DNA of 64,000 bases. Source: Mesorhizobium sp. SOD10 (GTDB taxonomy: Bacteria > Pseudomonadota > Alphaproteobacteria > Rhizobiales > Rhizobiaceae). The first letter of the stretch is position 1. Every line of letters begins with the position of its first letter. The notes under the pieces were generated by a model. That model worked only from the letters and a program-made list of their open reading frames with translations, did not search any database and had not been told where the DNA came from. This document shows positions 23,864 to 32,503 of the stretch, piece after piece. Both the position numbers and the translations under genes were made by a program. Location of the stretch: assembly GCA_000824805.1 (NCBI GenBank), contig CCNA01000002.1, positions 124,001 to 188,000 of the forward strand. The letters are read 5' to 3'.

Positions 23864-24580
23864 ATGCCGGCCCAAAGCATTTGGACACTTCTCAGCTGGG
23901 GACCGGACGGCTGGAGTGACGACATTGCGTCTGGCGTTCTGGTCACCATTGCATTGGCGCTCGCCACACTGCCGATCGGCCTTGTGATCGGCTTTTTCGT
24001 CGCCTTCGCCAAGCAGCATGAAGAGCCGTCGCTGCGCCTGGCCGGCAACATCTACACCACGGTCTTTCGCGGCCTGCCGGAACTGGTCACGCTGTTCCTG
24101 TTCTTCTTCGGCATGCCGCTTCTGTTGCAACATGTCGTGCGGCTGTTCAATCCGGACGCGACGATCGACGTCAACAGCTTCGTCGCCGGCATGATCGTGC
24201 TGTCGCTGATCTTCTCCTCCTATGCCAGCGAGGTCTTCCTCTCCGCGTTCCGCGCCATTCCGAAAGGCCAGTATGAGGGCGGCTACGCCATTGGCCTGTC
24301 GAAATGGCAGACGATGCGGCTGGTGATCCTGCCGCAGCTGATACGCATCGCCTTTCCGGGCCTCGAGAATTGCTGGCTGAGCCTGCTCAAGGACACCTCG
24401 CTGGTCTCGGTGGTCAATCTCGCCGAGACCTTGCGCCAATCCGGCGTCGCGGCGCGCGTCACCAAACATTCCTTCCTCTTCTACAGCGTCGCGGCGCTGA
24501 TCTTCCTGGCGCTGGCCGTCCTGTCGTCGATCGCTACCAGCTACATCCTGCGCTACCTCGGGCGGAGGGAAGCGCGATGA
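23864..24580 (+). CDS. amino-acid ABC transporter permease (HisQ-type)
   Basis: A 238-residue inner-membrane permease with about five helices. The coupling motif for the ATPase, EVFLSAFRAIPKGQYEGGYAIGLS, is at about residues 125-148 (the EAA loop). It is the first of two permeases, matching the HisQ position. Its stop overlaps the start of the second permease by four bases (ATGA). Confidence 0.9.
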   Translation: MPAQSIWTLLSWGPDGWSDDIASGVLVTIALALATLPIGLVIGFFVAFAKQHEEPSLRLAGNIYTTVFRGLPELVTLFLFFFGMPLLLQHVVRLFNPDATIDVNSFVAGMIVLSLIFSSYASEVFLSAFRAIPKGQYEGGYAIGLSKWQTMRLVILPQLIRIAFPGLENCWLSLLKDTSLVSVVNLAETLRQSGVAARVTKHSFLFYSVAALIFLALAVLSSIATSYILRYLGRREAR

Positions 24581-25401
24581 GCGTCAGCCAGGCGATCGCC
24601 ATCGACAAGCCGCCTTCGCAAGCGCGCGGCTGGCCCCGAGCCCGCATCCTGGGCTACGCGCTGGTCAGCATCTGGATTCTGTTCGGCCTCGGGATCGTGG
24701 CCTATCTCGTCTATGCCTGGAACGCCGAGTTCTTCGCCAGATACGCGCCGGCCTATCTGCAAGGACTAGGAACCACCCTGTCGCTGGTGGCCATCTCCAT
24801 GGTCCTTGGCGCCGCCCTGTCGCTTCCGGTCGCCTATGGCCGCATGTCGAAGGACCCGTTCCTGTCCGGGCTTGCCTATTGCTACGTCTATTTCTTCCGC
24901 GGCACGCCGCTGCTGGTGCAGACCTATCTGGTCTATTACGGCATCGGCTCGTTCCGCCCTGAGCTTGAAACGGTCGGGCTGTGGTGGTTCTTCCGCGAGG
25001 CTTTCTACTGCGGCGTCTTCGCCTTTTCGCTCAACACCGCAGCCTATCAGGCCGAAATCCTGCGCGGCGCCATCGAAAGCGTGCCGCGCGGCCAATGGGA
25101 AGGTGCGGCCTCGCTCGGCCTGCACAAATTGCAGACGCTGCGCAAAGTGATCCTGCCGCAGGCGATCATCGTCGCGCTCCGGCCCTACGGCAACGAGCTC
25201 ATCCTGATGATCAAGGCCTCGGCAATCGTCGCCATCATCACGGTCTATGACCTGATGGGCAACGCCAAGCTCGCCTATGCGAAATCCTTCGACATCCAGG
25301 CCTATATCTGGGTGGCGATCGTCTATCTGGTGATGGTCGAAATCCTGCGCCATGGCGTCGAGTGGATCGAGCGCCGGATCACCGTCCATCTGCATCGATG
25401 A
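24577..25401 (+). CDS. amino-acid ABC transporter permease (HisM-type)
   Basis: A 274-residue permease. A cytoplasmic N-terminus of about 25 residues precedes five or six helices. The EAA loop (YQAEILRGAIESVPRGQWEGAASLG) is near residues 150-175. It forms the transmembrane channel with the preceding permease. No ATP-binding subunit gene follows; the next gene is a dehydrogenase. The transporter must borrow an ATPase from elsewhere. The stop codon runs into a palindromic repeat. Confidence 0.9.
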   Translation: MSVSQAIAIDKPPSQARGWPRARILGYALVSIWILFGLGIVAYLVYAWNAEFFARYAPAYLQGLGTTLSLVAISMVLGAALSLPVAYGRMSKDPFLSGLAYCYVYFFRGTPLLVQTYLVYYGIGSFRPELETVGLWWFFREAFYCGVFAFSLNTAAYQAEILRGAIESVPRGQWEGAASLGLHKLQTLRKVILPQAIIVALRPYGNELILMIKASAIVAIITVYDLMGNAKLAYAKSFDIQAYIWVAIVYLVMVEILRHGVEWIERRITVHLHR

Positions 25402-25450
25402 TGCATGTCGCCTAAAAATGCGCAGCGGTTTTAGGGGAAACGACATGCAT
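25401..25450. repeat. nested palindromic intergenic repeat
   Basis: ATGCATGTCG (25401-25410) and CGACATGCAT (25441-25450) are perfect outer arms. Inside them CCTAAAA and TTTTAGG form a second stem. The element begins on the last base of the permease stop codon. Its sequence (GCGCAGCGGTTTTAGG) resembles the repeats at 14627 and 57699. Confidence 0.6.
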
Positions 25451-25578
25451 AAAACAAAGACTTAGATTGCCGACCCATCCGCCTGCACCAGTCGATGCGG
25501 CGCCGCGCGCCTTGACGAATTTTTTGCAGGGCCTAGACCTTCCGCCACTGAATCTCTGTTTTGTTGGAAGGCAGGCTT

Positions 25579-26448
25579 ATGGCATCGGTTGCATTTCTCG
25601 GTCTTGGCGTCATGGGCTATCCGATGGCCGGACACCTCAGGAACAAGGGCGGCCATGACGTCACCGTCTATAACCGCACCAAGGCAAAGGCCGAGCAATG
25701 GGTGGCCCAGCATGGCGGCAAACTGGCGCTGACGCCCGCAGAGGCTGCCGAGGGCAAGGACTTCGTCTTCTCCTGCGTCGGCAATGACGATGATCTGCGC
25801 TCGGTGACGACAGGTGCCAACGGCGCCTTCGCCGCGATGAAGAAGGGTTCCGTCTTCATCGACAACACCACCGCCTCGGCCGAGGTCGCGCGTGAGCTTG
25901 ATGAAGCTGCGCGCAAAGCGGGTTTCTCTTTCCTCGACGCGCCGGTGTCCGGCGGCCAGGCCGGCGCCGAGAATGGCGTCCTGACCGTGATGGTCGGCGG
26001 CGAGCAGTCGGCCTTCGACAAGGCGAGGCCCGTCATCGACGCCTATGCCCGCATGGTCGGGCTGATGGGCTCGGCCGGCGCCGGCCAGCTGACGAAGATG
26101 ATCAACCAGATCTGCATCGCAGGCCTCGTCCAGGGCCTGGCCGAGGGCATTCATTTCGGCAAGAAGGCCGGCCTCGACATCGAAAAGGTCGTCGAGGTGA
26201 TCTCCAAGGGCGCCGCCGGCTCCTGGCAGATGGAGAACCGCCACAAGACGATGAATGCCGGCAAATATGATTTTGGCTTCGCCGTCGACTGGATGCGCAA
26301 GGATCTCAGCATCTGCCTGGCCGAAGCCAACCGCAACGGCGCCAAGTTGCCAGTGACGGCGCTTGTCGACCAGTTCTACAAGGATGTGCAGGACATGGGC
26401 GGCAAGCGCTGGGATACCTCCTCGCTTCTCGCGCGCCTGGAAAAATAG
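25579..26448 (+). CDS. NAD(P)-dependent beta-hydroxyacid dehydrogenase (3-hydroxyisobutyrate dehydrogenase-like)
   Basis: A 289-residue enzyme with the family's Rossmann start FLGLGVMGYPMAGHLRNKG, substrate motif DAPVSGGQAGAENG (about residues 117-130), and the catalytic Lys in GAGQLTKMINQ (about 172). The C-terminal domain contains GSWQMENR and KDLSICLAEANRNG. Substrate could be 3-hydroxyisobutyrate, tartronate semialdehyde or a related short acid; the sequence does not decide. The ATG at 25579 follows GGAAGGCAGG. It is followed after six bases by the AlkD-like gene. Confidence 0.88.
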   Translation: MASVAFLGLGVMGYPMAGHLRNKGGHDVTVYNRTKAKAEQWVAQHGGKLALTPAEAAEGKDFVFSCVGNDDDLRSVTTGANGAFAAMKKGSVFIDNTTASAEVARELDEAARKAGFSFLDAPVSGGQAGAENGVLTVMVGGEQSAFDKARPVIDAYARMVGLMGSAGAGQLTKMINQICIAGLVQGLAEGIHFGKKAGLDIEKVVEVISKGAAGSWQMENRHKTMNAGKYDFGFAVDWMRKDLSICLAEANRNGAKLPVTALVDQFYKDVQDMGGKRWDTSSLLARLEK

Positions 26449-26454
26449 GCGACG

Positions 26455-27159
26455 ATGCCTCTGCCCGGTCCGAGCTGGAGCGCCGACGACATCGTTGCGC
26501 ATTTGCGCACGATCGGCACCGAGGCGGACCGGGCGGGCATGGCGCGCTTCGGCATCAACACGGCAAGCGCGCTCGGCGTCGGCAATTCGCAATTGCGGCC
26601 GCTGGCGCGCAAGGTGACGAAGAACCACGAGCGATCGCTTCTGCTGTGGGATAGCGGTATCCGGGAAGCGCGTCTGATGGCGGCCTTCACCGGCGAGCCG
26701 AAGAAGATCGACGTCGATCAATGCCGGCGCTGGGCCGCGGATTTCGACAGCTGGGAGATCGTCGACACCGTCGCCGACCTATTCGCCGAAACGCCCTTCT
26801 GGCGCGATCTGATCAACGAGTTCGCCGAAGACGAACGCGAATTCGTCCGCCGCACCGCCTTTGCCATGCTGGCCTGGAGCGCGGTGCATCTCAAGAAAGA
26901 GCCGGACGCGACCTTCCTTGCCTATCTGCCATTGATCGAGAAACATGCCGGCGACCCGCGCAATTTCGTCCGCAAGGCGGTCAATTGGGCGCTGCGGCAG
27001 ATCGGCAAGCGCTCGATGAGCTTGCACGCCCCTGCCCTTGCGCTGGCGGAAAAGCTGGCAGCATCGTCGGACAAGACGGCGCGCTGGATCGGCAAGGATG
27101 CGGTGAAGGAACTGACGGATGCCAAACAGCTCGCAAGGCTCGCAGCCGCAAAAACCTGA
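26455..27159 (+). CDS. DNA alkylation repair protein (AlkD-like HEAT-repeat family)
   Basis: A 234-residue all-helical protein of the DNA alkylation repair family. It has HEAT-like helices throughout and the conserved stretches NSQLRPLARKVTKNH, DSWEIVDTVADLF and RDPRNFVRKAVNWALRQIGKRS (here GDPRNFVRKAV). AlkD proteins remove bulky or cationic N-alkylated bases without base flipping. It probably shares a transcript with the upstream dehydrogenase. A GNAT gene overlaps its last 14 codons in another frame. Confidence 0.82.
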   Translation: MPLPGPSWSADDIVAHLRTIGTEADRAGMARFGINTASALGVGNSQLRPLARKVTKNHERSLLLWDSGIREARLMAAFTGEPKKIDVDQCRRWAADFDSWEIVDTVADLFAETPFWRDLINEFAEDEREFVRRTAFAMLAWSAVHLKKEPDATFLAYLPLIEKHAGDPRNFVRKAVNWALRQIGKRSMSLHAPALALAEKLAASSDKTARWIGKDAVKELTDAKQLARLAAAKT

Positions 27160-27696
27160 CCTTTCCGGCGTCCGCTTTGTCGAGGTCACGAAGAAACGCG
27201 TGGCCGTTTCGAGACATTGTTCGAGCAGCCCGGCGCTCCGAAATATTGCTGGTGCATGGCCTGGCGCCATTCCAGCCGCGAGCACATCGAGAACGACGAG
27301 AAGAAGCGCATGATGATGGCGCTGATCGCTGCCGGCACCCCGGTCGGAATCCTCGCCGAGTTGGACGGCAAGCCGGTCGGCTGGTGTTCGGTCGCGCCGC
27401 GCGAGACCTACCGGAAACTTTCAAGGCAGCAGGACGACACCGAGACCGGCATCTGGTCGATCGTCTGCTTCTATGTGCCAAGGGCTTTGCGCGGCGGCGG
27501 GCTGGCCTCCGCCCTGCTCGACGCTGCGATCGACCGTGCCTTCTCCAAAGGCGCGCGCGTCATCGAAGCCTATCCCGTCGACGAGGCCGCGCCCAGCTAC
27601 CGCTTCATGGGATTTCGCGAGATGTTCACCGCGCGGGGCTTCCATGAGACCGGAACCGCCGGCACGCGCCGGCATGTCATGCGGCTGGATCGGTGA
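27119..27696 (+). pseudogene. GNAT-family acetyltransferase, probably frameshifted near its N-terminus
   Basis: The main frame, readable from a TTG at 27217, encodes a GNAT: FEQPGAPKYCWCMAWR, GILAELDGKPVGWCSVAPR, then the acetyl-CoA motif FYVPRALRGGGLASALLDAA. Residues before it (GRFETLFEQPG) continue upstream without a start codon in that frame. An adjacent frame with an ATG at 27119 gives PDLSGVRFVEVTKK, a credible GNAT N-terminus. One base appears to be missing in the A-rich stretch around 27190-27197. If real, the gene is damaged or starts at TTG 27217 as a 159-residue protein. Confidence 0.6.
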
Positions 27697-27760
27697 GCCC
27701 GGATAGGTCACGACGCTTTTACTCGATTCCGGAAATCGGCTGGCGGAGGATGGAACGATC

Positions 27761-28333
27761 ATGAGCAAGCGTTTCAAATCAGGCGCGGCGCTGGTGGCCG
27801 CGCTTCTCTTCACGGCCACCGAAGCCGATGCCGCGGCCGACGTGGCGCATATCCTCTGGAAGGATCTGCGTCCCGCGACACAAGCTGTCGCGGAGGACGC
27901 AAACCTGCCGATGATCGCGGCAAAACTGCCTGACCACGGCGAGACCTTGTCGCTCAATCTGCAGGACAAGACGATACAATTAGCTGGCTATGCATTGCCG
28001 GTCGATCGCGAGGGCGATCTTGTCTATCAATTCCTGCTGGTGCCATGGACCGGCGCTTGCAGCCACATGCCGACGCCTCCGCCGAACCAGATCGTGCTGG
28101 TGACGCCGGCTCATCCGTATACGATGAAAGAGGCCTATGAGCCGGTCGCGGTCACCGGTGTGCTGAAGCCCGGAATGGAGAAAAGCCAGCTTTTCATCCT
28201 TGACGGCGTGTCGATCGTCCAGTCCGGCTACACCGTGCGCAAGGCCGAAGTGGCAAGCGTCGACAGCGTGCCGGACACGGTGACCCTTCCGGTCAACTCG
28301 CCGTGGAATTTCCTGAACAAGAAGAAGAACTAA
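27761..28333 (+). CDS. DUF3299 periplasmic/lipoprotein-like protein
   Basis: A 190-residue protein with an N-terminal signal peptide (about residues 1-25, ending TEADAAA). The DUF3299 core has LAGYALPVDREGDLVYQFLLVPWTGACSHMPTPPPNQIVLV. The conserved Cys-Ser-His in TGACSHMP and the following prolines are hallmarks of the family and suggest metal or redox binding. It is often found beside lipoprotein-release or copper-related transporters, but none is nearby here. Function unknown. Confidence 0.82.
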   Translation: MSKRFKSGAALVAALLFTATEADAAADVAHILWKDLRPATQAVAEDANLPMIAAKLPDHGETLSLNLQDKTIQLAGYALPVDREGDLVYQFLLVPWTGACSHMPTPPPNQIVLVTPAHPYTMKEAYEPVAVTGVLKPGMEKSQLFILDGVSIVQSGYTVRKAEVASVDSVPDTVTLPVNSPWNFLNKKKN

Positions 28334-28354
28334 GGCCGATCGGCGCAGCCGGTG

Positions 28355-28846
28355 TCAGGCCGCGTTGGCCCCCGATTCCTTGTCCAGCACCATGTAGTCG
28401 AGCGGGATTTCCGTCGTGTACTTGATCTGCTCCATGGCGAAGGACGACGACACGTCGCGGATCTCGATCTTGGCGATCAGCCGCTTGTAGAAGGCATCGT
28501 AAGCGGCGATGTCGGGCACCACCACGCGCAGCAGGTAATCGACGTCACCGCTCATACGGTAGAATTCGACCACTTCTGGGAATTCCTGGATGACCTCGGA
28601 GAAGCGCCGCAGCCATTCATGGCTATGCGAATTGGTGCGGATCGACACGAAGACGGTGACGCGCACATTGACCTTCTCGTGATCGAGGATGGCGACGCGC
28701 CGCTTGATGACGCCCTCTTCCTCGAGCTTCTGGATGCGCCGCCAGCATGGCGTCGTCGACAAGCCGACTTTCTTGGCGACATCGGCGACCGCGAGCGTCG
28801 CGTCCTCCTGCAGGAGGCGGAGAATTTTTCTGTCGAGGCGATCCAT
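28355..28846 (-). CDS. Lrp/AsnC-family transcriptional regulator
   Basis: A 163-residue regulator. The N-terminal helix-turn-helix (MDRLDRKILRLLQEDATLAVADVAKKVGLSTTPCWRRIQKLEEEGVI) is followed by a RAM effector domain (about 65-150: VTVFVSIRT, MSGDVDYLLRVVVPDIAAYDAFYK). The ATG at 28846 matches the universal family start (LDxxDxxIL); an upstream extension to 28903 is rejected. It is convergent with the DUF3299 gene. It probably responds to an amino acid. Confidence 0.9.
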   Translation of the reverse strand: MDRLDRKILRLLQEDATLAVADVAKKVGLSTTPCWRRIQKLEEEGVIKRRVAILDHEKVNVRVTVFVSIRTNSHSHEWLRRFSEVIQEFPEVVEFYRMSGDVDYLLRVVVPDIAAYDAFYKRLIAKIEIRDVSSSFAMEQIKYTTEIPLDYMVLDKESGANAA

Positions 28847-28954
28847 GGGAAGCTCCAGGGGGAATAGTTTCCCCATAATCCCTTTTATCAGACCCTTTAA
28901 CAAGAAAGAAATTCTGCCAAAGGCGCAAAAAGCGAGTGATATCTTGCAGGGTGC

Positions 28955-29572
28955 CTAATCAATGCGATAGCGGATTTCCGACCTGAGAAAGGGCAGCAAA
29001 TCCATTTCAAACCAGGGATTCTTCTTCAGCCAGCCGGTGTTTCGCCATGACGGATGCGGCAGCGGCAGCACTTTCGGCACGGACGGTCCATCCCATATGG
29101 CGCGCCAATTCCTGACCGTCTCGGTCAGCGACGGCAGCCGTGTGGTGCCCATATGCCATGCCTGCGCATAGCCGCCGATCGTCAGCACCAGGTCGATCTG
29201 GGGCATCAGCGCCATCAGCTCCCGGCGCCAGGCCGGCGCGCATTCGCGACGCGGCGGCAGGTCGGAGCCCTTGGCGTCCTGGCCGGGAAAGCAAAAGCCC
29301 ATCGGCACGATGGCGAACTTTTCTGTGTCGTAGAATTCCTGCGCGCTGACGCCGAGCCAGTTTCTCAGCCGGTCCCCCGAAGCGTCGGTGAACGGCATAC
29401 CCGACGCATGCACCTTGGTGCCCGGCGCCTGGCCGGCAAGCAGGATCCGCGCCCTGGAGGACGGCCGCAGCACCGGCCGAGGCTCATGCGCCAGGGCCCG
29501 GCCGTTTGGCTCGTCGACGCAGATACGGCAGGCCCGCACCTTTTCGGTGAGGCGCTCCAGCGCTTGTTTCAT
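28955..29572 (-). CDS. uracil-DNA glycosylase-superfamily protein
   Basis: A 205-residue protein of the UDG superfamily. Motif 1 is LLAGQAPGTKVHASGMPF, the central motif LVLTIGGYAQAWHMG, and the C-terminal motif LPLPHPSWRN, with His before Pro-Ser. It has N-terminal cysteines (CRIC) but not the full spaced four-cysteine cluster of family 4 enzymes. Base specificity is uncertain. The ATG at 29572 is chosen from family length. It is followed in the same direction upstream by a GST gene. Confidence 0.8.
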   Translation of the reverse strand: MKQALERLTEKVRACRICVDEPNGRALAHEPRPVLRPSSRARILLAGQAPGTKVHASGMPFTDASGDRLRNWLGVSAQEFYDTEKFAIVPMGFCFPGQDAKGSDLPPRRECAPAWRRELMALMPQIDLVLTIGGYAQAWHMGTTRLPSLTETVRNWRAIWDGPSVPKVLPLPHPSWRNTGWLKKNPWFEMDLLPFLRSEIRYRID

Positions 29573-29600
29573 GTTAGGCGGATTATCCAATTTCCGTCGC

Positions 29601-30212
29601 TCAGGCCGTCGCGCTCGGCCGGCTTGCAAGCGCCGCGTACCAGCGCAGCACGTTCGTGCATTCCTCCGGCACCTTGATGCGGGCTGGCTTCATGAAATCG
29701 ATGGCGATCATGCCGGTGATGTCGGCGACCGAATAGGCATCGCCGGCGGAGAATTCGCGCTCCGCCAGTTCATGGTCGAGCAGGTGCAGGAATTCGATCG
29801 CCTTCGGCTTGTTGGCCTCGCCCCATTGCGGAATTTGCGGCACCTCCCATTCCTTCATCGCCGGATGGATGTGCCGAAACGCGGCGGCGACGCTGGCCAT
29901 CAGGTTCAGTTCCATGCGTCTTTGCCACATCTCCACTTTTGCCTTGCCGAGCGCGCCCTTGCCGAACAGCGCGGGCTCAGGATGCAGTTCCTCGAAATAG
30001 CGGCAAATGGCGATCGATTCGGTGATGATGGTGCCGTCGTCGAGCTCGAGCACCGGCAGGCGCCGCAGCGGATTGCGCTGCGCCACCTCCTGGCCGCGAT
30101 GCTCCAGCGCGCCCATGTCGACGGGCACCAGCGGCACCGTCAGCCCCTTCTCGGCAAGGAAGACACGCACGCGCCGGGGATTGGGCGCGCGGCCGCCGTC
30201 GAACAGCTTCAT
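29601..30212 (-). CDS. glutathione S-transferase family protein
   Basis: A 203-residue two-domain GST. The thioredoxin-like N-domain (about 1-78) starts MKLFDGGRAPNPRRVRVFLAEKG and keeps the cis-Pro and glutathione-contacting motif RRLPVLELDDGTIITESIAICRY. The all-helical C-domain has SVADITGMIAIDF, the N-capping box. The ATG at 30212 has TTGGAGA just upstream. It is transcribed in the same direction as the neighbouring nuclease and glycosylase genes. Confidence 0.88.
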   Translation of the reverse strand: MKLFDGGRAPNPRRVRVFLAEKGLTVPLVPVDMGALEHRGQEVAQRNPLRRLPVLELDDGTIITESIAICRYFEELHPEPALFGKGALGKAKVEMWQRRMELNLMASVAAAFRHIHPAMKEWEVPQIPQWGEANKPKAIEFLHLLDHELAEREFSAGDAYSVADITGMIAIDFMKPARIKVPEECTNVLRWYAALASRPSATA

Positions 30213-30259
30213 TCCATTCTCCAACGTCTCCACCGGATCATAGAGCGCGGGTCCACCCA

Positions 30260-30883
30260 TCACCAGAAGCGAAAAAATTCGCGCAACGCATCGCCGAACG
30301 ATGCCAGCAAGCCGTGCTTTTTCTCGACCGGGGCGTCATGATGGCTGTCGCGCCATTGCTGCGGCTCCTCGAAAGTGCCCGCCCAGATACCGGCCTTGGC
30401 CGCTCTCGCCACCGCTTCCTCGGTTTCGAAGTCACCGAAGGCAACCGCCCATCCAGCCTGCACCTGGGCCCGGTTTAGGTCGGTATCGCCGGCCCTGCAA
30501 TCGCCGAGCAGCCGGCCGTAGCGGTCGCGCTGCCAGCCGCTGCAGGAAACGGGCATGCCGGCGATCAGGCGCACCAGCGATTGCCGCGCCAGCTTGCCGC
30601 AGGGATAGTCGGCGCCGGCCTTCCGGCAGGTCTGCTGATATTCCGGAGCGTCGATGCCGCGCATGCGGATGCGCTCGGCACCGAGCGTGATCGAATCGCC
30701 GTCATTGACGATCGCCATGCCTTGCTCCTTACGCGTCTCGAAGCGATCGAGGCGCGCCGCTATCAGGATCAGCAATCCCAGCACAAGGATGGCCAGCCCG
30801 TAGTCCAGCAGCTTGAACCGGAGGCTTCGCGGCGAACGTGCCGCGTGCCGTCGGCGCGGTCCTCGCAGCCCGAAACGGCTCAT
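30260..30883 (-). CDS. membrane-anchored thermonuclease-family (SNase-like) protein
   Basis: A 207-residue protein. A basic N-terminus (1-24) and one hydrophobic helix (about 25-43) anchor an SNase-like OB-fold domain (about 55-170). Counterparts of the nuclease catalytic residues are visible: Arg75 in RMRGIDAPE, Glu81, and Arg121 in RDRYGRLLGDC. Four cysteines in the domain could form disulfides, fitting periplasmic exposure. Substrate (DNA or RNA) and role are not known. Confidence 0.8.
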   Translation of the reverse strand: MSRFGLRGPRRRHAARSPRSLRFKLLDYGLAILVLGLLILIAARLDRFETRKEQGMAIVNDGDSITLGAERIRMRGIDAPEYQQTCRKAGADYPCGKLARQSLVRLIAGMPVSCSGWQRDRYGRLLGDCRAGDTDLNRAQVQAGWAVAFGDFETEEAVARAAKAGIWAGTFEEPQQWRDSHHDAPVEKKHGLLASFGDALREFFRFW

Positions 30884-30959
30884 ATGGCAAACAGTCTCTT
30901 AATCATTCGAACGTAGCTTAACAAACTGACAATCGCTGCGCGCAGAAATTGAAGTCTGT

Positions 30960-32486
30960 ATGCCTTTGCAACGCTCGAATACAGCGGATAAATTCATTGT
31001 GGACCGCCGGAAACCGCACCGCAACAGCGATGTGGCGCGGGCTGTGCGCAAGACGCGCGATCGCCTTTCGCAGCAGGCAGGCAGCCTCGACTTCGACCGT
31101 GAGCTGCTGAAGCTGCATGCGCGCACCATGGTGGTCAGCGCGGTCGCGATCCCCCTGCTCGTGCTCGCCGTGGCGGCCGTCGGCCGGCTGGCGGGCATGG
31201 ACGGGCAGATCACCATCTGGGCCTTGTCGACGCTGCTTTGCTACACGATCGTCGCTTTCATGGCGCGTCGCGTGGAGCGGACCGAGGCGGCCGAACTCGA
31301 CCCGGCGCAGACGCGCCGTGACTTCCTGATCGGCCATTTCCTGTGCGGCCTTGGCTGGGCGTGGTTCGCCTGGATCGGTTGCGACACATGCCAGGTCGAC
31401 CAGTTCCATGTGGCCAAGGCCATGGTGATCCTGGTCGCCATGGCGATGACGGCGGTCCTGGCCTCTTCGCTAGGCGGCGCCCTGTTCGCAACCTTCGCCA
31501 TTCCCGTTGCCGTTTATGTCTATACTATCATGCGCCTGTGGACGCCGATCGAAGCCACGATGGCAGCGCTGCTGATCGCCGCGCTTCCGTTCTTCGGCTA
31601 TGTGGCGCGACACCTCAATCAGGCCTCGTTGATGGTGCTGTCCTTCCGCTCGGAGAAGGACGCGCTGATCGCCGAAGTGGAGACGGCGAAATCGATGTCG
31701 GACGAAGCAAGGCGGCGCGCCGAGGACGCCAATCTGGCGAAATCACGTTTTCTCGCCTCGATGAGCCATGAGCTCAGGACGCCGCTCAACGCCATCCTTG
31801 GCTTCTCCGAAGTGATGGCCAATGAAGTGCTGGGTCCGATGAACAATCCGACCTATCGCGACTATGCCCATGACGTGCATGAGTCCGGACAGCACCTGCT
31901 CGACCTGATCAACGAGATCCTCGACCTGTCGCGCATCGAGGCCGGCCGCTACCAGCTAAACGAAGAGCCTGTCGTGCTGGTGACCATCGTCGAGGACTGC
32001 TGCCATATGATGGAGCTGCGCGCCCGCAACAAGGACATCCGCATCATCCAGGAGTTCGAGGAGACCTTGCCGCGCCTCTTCGCCGACGAACGCGCCGTCC
32101 GCCAGATCACGCTCAACCTTCTGTCCAATTCGATCAAATTCACCCCGTCCGGCGGCGAAGTGCGCGTGCGCGTCGGCTGGACCGCCGGCGGCGGCCAGTA
32201 CATTTCGGTCAAGGACAACGGCCCGGGCATACCAGACGAGGAAATCCCGGTGGTGCTTTCGGCTTTCGGCCAAGGCTCGATCGCCATCAAGAGCGCCGAA
32301 CAGGGAACCGGCCTCGGCCTGCCGATCGTGCAGGGGCTGCTTGCCATGCATGGCGGCGCGTTCGAGCTTCACTCCAAGCTGCGCGAAGGCACCGAGGCGA
32401 TCGCCATCTTCCCGTTGAGCCGGGTGATGGAGGAACTGCCGGCCTTGCCGACCAAGGCTGTCGCGGCGACGCGCGGACGCCGCTGA
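30960..32486 (+). CDS. membrane sensor histidine kinase
   Basis: A 508-residue kinase. Five to six hydrophobic helices (about residues 55-215) have short loops and no large periplasmic sensor domain. A coiled coil (about 230-262) leads to the HisKA domain with phospho-acceptor His270 in FLASMSHELRTPLNAILGFSEVMANEVLGP. The ATPase domain has the N box NLLSNSIKFTP, DNGPGIPDEE and GTGLGLPIVQG. The H-box sequence is typical of alphaproteobacterial PleC/DivJ/PdhS relatives. No response regulator gene is adjacent, so it is an orphan kinase. Signal unknown. Confidence 0.9.
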   Translation: MPLQRSNTADKFIVDRRKPHRNSDVARAVRKTRDRLSQQAGSLDFDRELLKLHARTMVVSAVAIPLLVLAVAAVGRLAGMDGQITIWALSTLLCYTIVAFMARRVERTEAAELDPAQTRRDFLIGHFLCGLGWAWFAWIGCDTCQVDQFHVAKAMVILVAMAMTAVLASSLGGALFATFAIPVAVYVYTIMRLWTPIEATMAALLIAALPFFGYVARHLNQASLMVLSFRSEKDALIAEVETAKSMSDEARRRAEDANLAKSRFLASMSHELRTPLNAILGFSEVMANEVLGPMNNPTYRDYAHDVHESGQHLLDLINEILDLSRIEAGRYQLNEEPVVLVTIVEDCCHMMELRARNKDIRIIQEFEETLPRLFADERAVRQITLNLLSNSIKFTPSGGEVRVRVGWTAGGGQYISVKDNGPGIPDEEIPVVLSAFGQGSIAIKSAEQGTGLGLPIVQGLLAMHGGAFELHSKLREGTEAIAIFPLSRVMEELPALPTKAVAATRGRR

Positions 32487-32503
32487 AGCGGCTTTTGGAA
32501 CCT

